From contig DVKC01000041.1 in assembly GCA_018716295.1 (NCBI GenBank), positions 50,018 through 114,017 of the forward strand: 64,000 nucleotides of DNA, written 5' to 3'. Shown here in pieces: positions 59,374 through 64,000 of this stretch. Made by a program: the position numbers and the translations under genes. This DNA is from Candidatus Avimuribaculum pullicola. Its GTDB lineage: Bacteria; Bacteroidota; Bacteroidia; Bacteroidales; Muribaculaceae. How positions within the stretch are numbered: position 1 is the stretch's first letter; each line of letters begins with the position of its first letter. The notes beneath the pieces were generated by a model. The model was not told the DNA's origin. It saw only the letters and a list, made by a program, of their open reading frames with translations, and ran no database searches.

Positions 59374-61818
59374 TTATTTTACAAACTTTTGTGCAAGCTT
59401 GCCGTTGCTGGTGGTTACAACGGCCACATACACGCCGCGTGGCAGCTGGCTCGTGCTGACAGTCGCCTGGGTTGTCGATGCCACGATGCGTCCGCCAAGG
59501 TCGTAGATGGCGATGCCTTGTGCGTCGGTTCCTGTATAGGTGACTGCGTCGCGAGTGGTTATAACTTGCCCGTTGGCTGCAAGGGCATTGTCAACGCTGC
59601 TTGTGCCTGAGGCTACGTTGCCATAGAAGCCTACATTGTCGATTGTCAGGAAGTAGCCGTCGGCGGTGGTGAGCCTGATGGCGAAGTAGATTTGCTGGCC
59701 CTCATATTGGCTCAGGTCGATGCCGTGCAACGATGGCTGCCCCGGTTCGTTCTCTACGGTCAACACCTTGGTGAAGTCGGCAGTTTCGGTGCCAGTAGTC
59801 GATATGAGTACCTCGTAGGTTTCGGGGAAGTTCTCGTCGCCCGAGTTTGAAGCCCATACGGCATCGGCATCGCTGCCATTGATTTTCACAGGTGGGAAGA
59901 TGCACCAGCGGTCGGCATGGTCGGCACCATCAAGCCATGAAGCTGCCGCCAGCATCCATTCGCCGTATATTTCGTGGGTGTTGATTTCCACGAAGTTCCA
60001 TGCTTCGTTGTTGGGGAATATGTCGGCGAGTCCGGTGTTGACAGTTCCGCCATCTTCGGCGCGGAGTATGATGCCATCGGGCAGTTGTGGTATTTCGCCA
60101 TATTCGAGTTCGGTTTCGGGCTCAAAGTCATACATGATTGCGGCGTTGGCAACGAGCTTGACGCTGCGCTCTGCCGAGTTGTTGCTGGCGTCGGTGTCGG
60201 CGCTGTTGCTGATTTCAACTTTCACCGTGTGCTTGCCTGTGAGGTTTGCAAGGCCTGGTGCGGCATAGTTTACCGTGGCTTGGGCTGGAATCGATGCGAT
60301 GTCGTCCTCGGCGATGATTTCACCGTCTATCGATATCGCAATGTGGGTGCCAGTCATTTCGGTGATGCCATTGTTGGTTATCGAGTAGATGATGTTTTCG
60401 GTCGATGCGCCTTGAACCATATAGTCGCTGCTGGGCGAGAGCAATGTTACAGCCAGGTCGGCATCGGTGTTCTCGATTGCTGCCACTGAGAAATCATCCA
60501 CGGCAAGTGTGTTTGAGTCGGCTTCGCTGTAGCAATAGAAGCCGAAGATGTAGTCGCCCTCGGTGGTTATATGAACCACGTTGACCGATTCGGTGTATTC
60601 TGAAGTTGCGGCTCCAGGCAGGTCGATGATTGTCATGTTCATCATTTCGGGCGTTGGTGTTGTGGCATCGTCAGGGAATTGACCGTAGCACAGTTTCATG
60701 TTTTCGGGGTAGCCGTCATCGCTGCAGTACCAGAATTTGACTGCGTAATATCCTGGTGTGAGGTGCATTGCTGGCATGAAAGCCCAGTCGTCGCCAGGGT
60801 GGTTGCGGCTGTAGAAGTAGCAAAGAGAATGTGTGCCTGTGCGGGCGAAATTTGAGAACCAACCATCATCTTCAGTTACGTGCCAGTCGCCATTTTCTTC
60901 GTCGGCAGGGTCTTCGTTGAGGTCGAGGTATATGATGTCGCTGTTGATATCTTCGGTTTCAAAGCTGGTAGAGTATGGGCCATCGGTGATCACGCAGTGG
61001 CGGAATTCGGTCGAAACCTTGTCGTTCCCGGGCAGTTCATCGCCTTCAAGTGCAGTCCAGGCTTCGAGTTTGTAGTCACCAGGGGTGGAAACGTCGGCGA
61101 GGATTGCAAATGAATGTTCGTATGTTTCGCCAGGACGCAATGTGCGATTGACTGTTTCTCCGAAGCTGAGTCCATCGTTGATGCGATAGCATACTTCAAA
61201 GTTGCTGACATCGGCAGCACCGTTGTTGCAAATGGTGAACTTCACTTGTTGCGCGTCGAGGCGGTAGCCGCTTTGAAGCCCGCTGATGCTCACGGCTTTC
61301 AAGTCTTTGCCTTCCGACGTGCTGAGTTTCACATTGCGTAAGGATATTTGGTAAGACCATGCATCGCTCTTGGCGTGGTAGCCGAGGTATATTGTTCCGC
61401 TGTTTTCGACAGTGAACATTTTTGTGTGGGTGATAAAAGACCCGTCGTCGTCGGTGATGTCCAACAGCATGTTGTCCATGGCATCGATTGTGGCTTCGTT
61501 GCCGTAGAATATGTCGATTTTTTCACCGCTGGTGCTGCAACGGAGGTCGAATTGCAACATGTACATTCCGGCTTCCACTGTTATCGGCGGTGATATTAGC
61601 CAGTCGTCGGCTGCCATATCGGCGTTGACGGTGGAGCAGCATAATAATTCAAAGTAATCGTCCCAAGCCCACGTGTAGTCGTCGTTGTTGCTGTCGATTA
61701 CTTCCCACTTGTTGACATCTTCCAGTGTCGTAAGTGGACTTTCAAACACTGTTTCGGCCGCTTGTGCCACGGCGGTTGCCGCCACAAGCATTGTGAATAA
61801 AGAAGTAGATATTTTCAT
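59374..61818 (-). CDS. Large secreted multidomain protein with T9SS-like C-terminal domain
   Basis: 814 residues from ATG 61818, which opens a signal peptide (MKISTSLFTMLVAATAVAQA). The N-terminal region resembles choice-of-anchor J/jelly-roll modules (DDWLISPPITVEAGMYMLQFD), and a similar module recurs (DDWAFMPAMHLTPGYYAVKFW; WCIFPPVKINGSDADAVWAS). CARDB/Ig-like segments (DLKAVSISGLQSGYRL, DLAVTLLSPSSDYMV) lie between. The last 80 residues form a sorting-type domain ending IYDLGGRIVAS and LPRGVYVAVVTT-x-KFVK. An exported adhesin or glycan-interacting protein is likely; no catalytic motif is seen. Confidence 0.8.
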   Translation of the reverse strand: MKISTSLFTMLVAATAVAQAAETVFESPLTTLEDVNKWEVIDSNNDDYTWAWDDYFELLCCSTVNADMAADDWLISPPITVEAGMYMLQFDLRCSTSGEKIDIFYGNEATIDAMDNMLLDITDDDGSFITHTKMFTVENSGTIYLGYHAKSDAWSYQISLRNVKLSTSEGKDLKAVSISGLQSGYRLDAQQVKFTICNNGAADVSNFEVCYRINDGLSFGETVNRTLRPGETYEHSFAILADVSTPGDYKLEAWTALEGDELPGNDKVSTEFRHCVITDGPYSTSFETEDINSDIIYLDLNEDPADEENGDWHVTEDDGWFSNFARTGTHSLCYFYSRNHPGDDWAFMPAMHLTPGYYAVKFWYCSDDGYPENMKLCYGQFPDDATTPTPEMMNMTIIDLPGAATSEYTESVNVVHITTEGDYIFGFYCYSEADSNTLAVDDFSVAAIENTDADLAVTLLSPSSDYMVQGASTENIIYSITNNGITEMTGTHIAISIDGEIIAEDDIASIPAQATVNYAAPGLANLTGKHTVKVEISNSADTDASNNSAERSVKLVANAAIMYDFEPETELEYGEIPQLPDGIILRAEDGGTVNTGLADIFPNNEAWNFVEINTHEIYGEWMLAAASWLDGADHADRWCIFPPVKINGSDADAVWASNSGDENFPETYEVLISTTGTETADFTKVLTVENEPGQPSLHGIDLSQYEGQQIYFAIRLTTADGYFLTIDNVGFYGNVASGTSSVDNALAANGQVITTRDAVTYTGTDAQGIAIYDLGGRIVASTTQATVSTSQLPRGVYVAVVTTSNGKLAQKFVK

Positions 61819-61971
61819 AAGCAAAACATTTTGAATTTTTGCAAAAATATGCATTGCTGAACAAATTTCAAAGAGTTTGGTGTCATAAATTTGCTGAATT
61901 GTGGTGAATCGGCTTCATCGTGTCAACATTTTTGGCAAAACAGTAGCAAAAGTGCCGGCCTCCCGCCATCG

Positions 61972-62018
61972 GAGGGTGTGTCGAAATAGCAACCATGTTG
62001 CAATTTTGATACACCCTC
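61972..62018. repeat. Palindromic hairpin in the hpf 3' region
   Basis: GAGGGTGTGTCGAAATAGCAAC pairs with the complementary arm ending ACACCCTC, with three mismatches and a CAT loop. It does not match the REP-like core. It may be a second terminator after hpf. Confidence 0.6.
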
Positions 62019-62049
62019 TACAACAAGGTGAATGTAACTGCACATTCAA

Positions 62050-62086
62050 CGAAAAGCCCCTGCGTCCGCGGCGGGGAGCAGGGGCT
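62050..62086 (-). terminator. Terminator after hpf
   Basis: AGCCCCTGC (62055-62063 region) pairs with GCAGGGGCT (62078-62086) around a GC-rich loop; TTTTCG follows on the minus strand. Confidence 0.75.
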
Positions 62087-62110
62087 GATGTTGTTGGACA
62101 AAGAATTATT

Positions 62111-62404
62111 TTATCGGTTTTTGTCGAACTTTTCGAGTTGGCGTTCGAGTGCGTCGATGCACAGGTCGATGGCTTCTTCGAATGTGTCGGCTACTTTCGA
62201 TGCAAAGAGGTCTTCGCGGTTAGGGATTATGAGCTTGATTGAGGCCTCCTTGTTCATCGATGTTTTGGGCTTTACGACTTCGAGGGTGACGTTGAACTCG
62301 GTCACTTCCTCGTTGCGGCGTGCGAGCCTTTGCGCTTTCTTATTGATAAATTCCTCTAATTTCGCGGTTGCGTCGAAATGGATAGCTTTAATCTTTACTT
62401 CCAT
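62111..62404 (-). CDS. hpf: Ribosome hibernation promoting factor, short form
   Basis: 97 residues; the beta-alpha-beta-beta-beta-alpha HPF/RaiA fold is recognisable from MEVKIKAIHFDATAKLEEFINKK (cut here: first strand and helix) and the last helix DTFEEAIDLCIDALERQLEK. There is no C-terminal extension, so it is the short type that binds the decoding centre of resting ribosomes. It overlaps the end of the upstream recombinase gene by 17 bases, so the two are translated from one message. Confidence 0.92.
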   Translation of the reverse strand: MEVKIKAIHFDATAKLEEFINKKAQRLARRNEEVTEFNVTLEVVKPKTSMNKEASIKLIIPNREDLFASKVADTFEEAIDLCIDALERQLEKFDKNR

Positions 62405-63320
62405 AATTTACCTCCTTTTTTAGAGCCCGTGGATGGGCGTGTTTGTAATTGTTTTTAAGCTCACTGAATGTGATATGTGTATATACTTGCGTTGCGGCAA
62501 GTGACTCGTGTCCCATGATTTCTTTCACACTGTTGATTTCGGCACCGTTGTTGAGCATTGCCGAGGCAAATGAGTGCCTCAGCACGTGGGGGCTGAGCCG
62601 TGGCGCGCCTCCGATGGGCGTAAGCTCGCCATGCACCATGCGGTAAACGCTCGATGGGTATAGCGGCTTGCCGTTTGGCAGCAAGAAGAATTGCACCGGG
62701 CGCGTGATGCCCGTCTGCTTGCCTCGTGCCTCGCGGTAGGCTGCGATGGCTTGTGCTAGCTCGTTGCCAAATGGCACGATGCGCTCCTTGTTGCGCTTGC
62801 CGTGTACTTTCATCTCGCCGTGGCAGGCATCTACGTCGGCATCGCGCAGATCGATAAGCTCGGCGCGTCTTATCCCTGTTTCGTATAGCATCATCACCAC
62901 GGTGCGGCTCAGCACGGCATGGTAATTCTCGGTGTCGATGGGGGTGTCGAGCAGTTCGTCCATCTTTTCGGGGCGCAGGTACGACGGAAGCGGGGTTTTG
63001 AATTTTGCCAGTTCGATGTCGGCGGCAGGGTTGGCTGTAGTTATGCCACGTTTCATCAAGAATTTGTAGAATGCACGTGCTGCTTGCATCTTGCGGCGTA
63101 TGCTGCGTGGCCCGCTACCGTTGTTGCCGAGCTGCACCATCCATGCCCGCAGGTCGCTGGTGGTGGCACTGGCGGGGTCGAATGCTTCGGCATCGCCTGG
63201 CGACAGGAACAGTGCGAGCTGGTAGAGGTCGTTCCTATAGGCCGAAACGGTACAAGCCGAAAGATTCAGCTCATACCGTATATACTTTAGGAATGTTTCT
63301 ATCAGTAGGTTGTTGTTCAT
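62388..63320 (-). CDS. xerC: Xer-type tyrosine recombinase
   Basis: 310 residues. The N-terminal SAM-like DNA-binding domain spans residues 1-90. The catalytic domain has the full set: Arg in YETGIRRAELIDL, Lys in VHGKRNKER, His-x-x-Arg in SPHVLRHSFAS, His in IMGHESLAATQ, and the nucleophile Tyr in VYTHITF. Length and the absence of extra domains fit chromosome dimer resolution rather than a phage integrase, and coupling to hpf is a stable Bacteroidota arrangement. Whether it is XerC or XerD cannot be settled from sequence alone. Confidence 0.85.
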   Translation of the reverse strand: MNNNLLIETFLKYIRYELNLSACTVSAYRNDLYQLALFLSPGDAEAFDPASATTSDLRAWMVQLGNNGSGPRSIRRKMQAARAFYKFLMKRGITTANPAADIELAKFKTPLPSYLRPEKMDELLDTPIDTENYHAVLSRTVVMMLYETGIRRAELIDLRDADVDACHGEMKVHGKRNKERIVPFGNELAQAIAAYREARGKQTGITRPVQFFLLPNGKPLYPSSVYRMVHGELTPIGGAPRLSPHVLRHSFASAMLNNGAEINSVKEIMGHESLAATQVYTHITFSELKNNYKHAHPRALKKEVNYGSKD

Positions 63321-63402
63321 AGTCGTCGATGGTCAATGCTTGATACGCTACGAATATACGCACAAGTTTCGAGTTTTCCAAATTCCGAGGGTGATTTTTC
63401 GT

Positions 63403-63442
63403 TAAAAAAGCAGGGCTGGCAACCGCGTGGAAGCCAGCCCTG
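63403..63442 (-). terminator. Terminator of the calycin-like gene
   Basis: A perfect 10-bp stem, CAGGGCTGGC (63411-63420) with GCCAGCCCTG (63433-63442), followed by six T residues on the minus strand. Confidence 0.85.
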
Positions 63443-63473
63443 TGCTTGTATATGTGCGTTTTACCGCTTGCTG

Positions 63474-64000
63474 TTACTTAACGAGTACTTTGGCTGTTGT
63501 GCCGTCGATGTGCACGATGTAGATGCCGCCGTCGATGTTGATGAGGGCGTTGCCGTCAACAGGTACGCTCTTGAGCAGTTGTCCGGTGATGCCGTAAATG
63601 CTGGCTGTGCCAGTGTAGCCGTTGATGGCGATCGCACCTGTAGTGCCATAGATGGCAGTACCGTTGGCGTCGATGTTGGCAACCGACGAAGTTGGATCGC
63701 TGGTGAAAGTCACGTTGATAGGCAAATTTGCTTCAACCCACGTAACATCGATCTTGAAGTCAACAGTGCCGTTGGCATCGATAGTTCCGTTGAGAGCAAC
63801 GTCGGCTGTGATTGAACCAGGCACGAGTACCATTCCTGTTGCCGAGCCTTCGTATGTGGTAGTGCCAGCGGCTTCGGTCATGGTCACGTTTTCAACCACG
63901 ATGTCGCCCAATGGAATGCCTTGGAAGCTGAAATTGGGCAGAATGAAGGTGCAAGTGCCATTGCCGTTGTCGGTGATTGAAACTGTGGCAGCCTCGTTGG
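63474..64000 (-). CDS. Calycin-like domain secreted protein, C-terminal part (truncated by window end)
   Basis: The frame runs to the window edge without a start, so at least 175 C-terminal residues are seen. The upstream part reads ATVSITDNGNGTCTFILPNF then LGDIVVENVTM, which matches the repeated strand pattern of the Bacteroidales calycin-like beta-barrel family. A second barrel segment (GSITADVALNGTIDANGTVD) follows. The last 65 residues are a sorting-type domain (ASIYGITGQLLKSVPV, GGIYIVHIDGTTAKVLVK), suggesting secretion by the type IX route. Confidence 0.75.
   Translation of the reverse strand, partial: NEAATVSITDNGNGTCTFILPNFSFQGIPLGDIVVENVTMTEAAGTTTYEGSATGMVLVPGSITADVALNGTIDANGTVDFKIDVTWVEANLPINVTFTSDPTSSVANIDANGTAIYGTTGAIAINGYTGTASIYGITGQLLKSVPVDGNALINIDGGIYIVHIDGTTAKVLVK

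Noticed and set aside
62388..63320. The tyrosine recombinase as an integrase of a mobile island
   Set aside because: It has Xer length and motifs, is translationally coupled to hpf, and no attachment-site repeats or cargo are seen around it.

Overview
The window comes from a member of the Bacteroidales, plausibly near Muribaculaceae, although the exact family is inference. The signs are: promoters of the TTTG / TAnnTTTG type at several genes, start codons without Shine-Dalgarno sequences, lipoproteins and secreted proteins with T9SS-like C-terminal domains, LruC, DUF4465, DUF6048 and calycin-like families, a Rho with a long disordered insert, and short HPF next to a Xer-type recombinase. No rRNA, CRISPR array, phage or integrase-bearing island is visible.

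Layout. 1-5.6 kb holds the end of a sensor histidine kinase, an ACT-domain protein, a secreted barrel-like protein, rpsU, an unexplained 0.9 kb gap, an SDR enzyme and a DUF6048 protein. 5.7-11.5 kb holds a sulfatase and a compact operon with E2-like, JAMM protease, E1-like and small membrane proteins, preceded by an orphan XRE antitoxin and a decayed toxin remnant. At 11.7-13.6 kb a single reading frame fuses a CCA-adding enzyme to an O6-alkylguanine-DNA alkyltransferase. 17-26 kb is an RNA-metabolism block: rho, ricT, rny, a probable 6S RNA, zapA, a coiled-coil protein and pnp. 26-32 kb carries an ABC exporter, a TraB/GumN protein, a GldH-like lipoprotein, a HAD phosphatase and an M24 peptidase, followed by a structured RNA candidate. 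32-45 kb holds a WG-repeat protein, an RsmF-type methyltransferase, tRNA-Leu and three tandem tRNA-Gly genes, membrane proteins, nth, pheS and polA. 45-59 kb, on the minus strand, is the tRNA-tuf-secE-nusG-rplKAJL-rpoBC transcription/translation block. The end holds secreted proteins, hpf and a Xer recombinase.

Most notable observations: (1) a family of palindromic miniature elements. Two copies are flanked by perfect 9-bp target-site duplications; one is 102 bp and the other is expanded to 318 bp by nested palindromes. A second REP-like palindrome occurs four times. (2) A bacterial ubiquitin-like conjugation operon without an obvious ubiquitin-like protein, whose E2-like protein carries two 46-residue tandem repeats. 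(3) The CCA-transferase/alkyltransferase fusion. (4) Co-location of rny with ricT, with disordered tails or inserts on Rho, RicT and PNPase. (5) Two or three unassigned structured RNA candidates with terminators. All calls rest on reading the sequence; no database search was possible.
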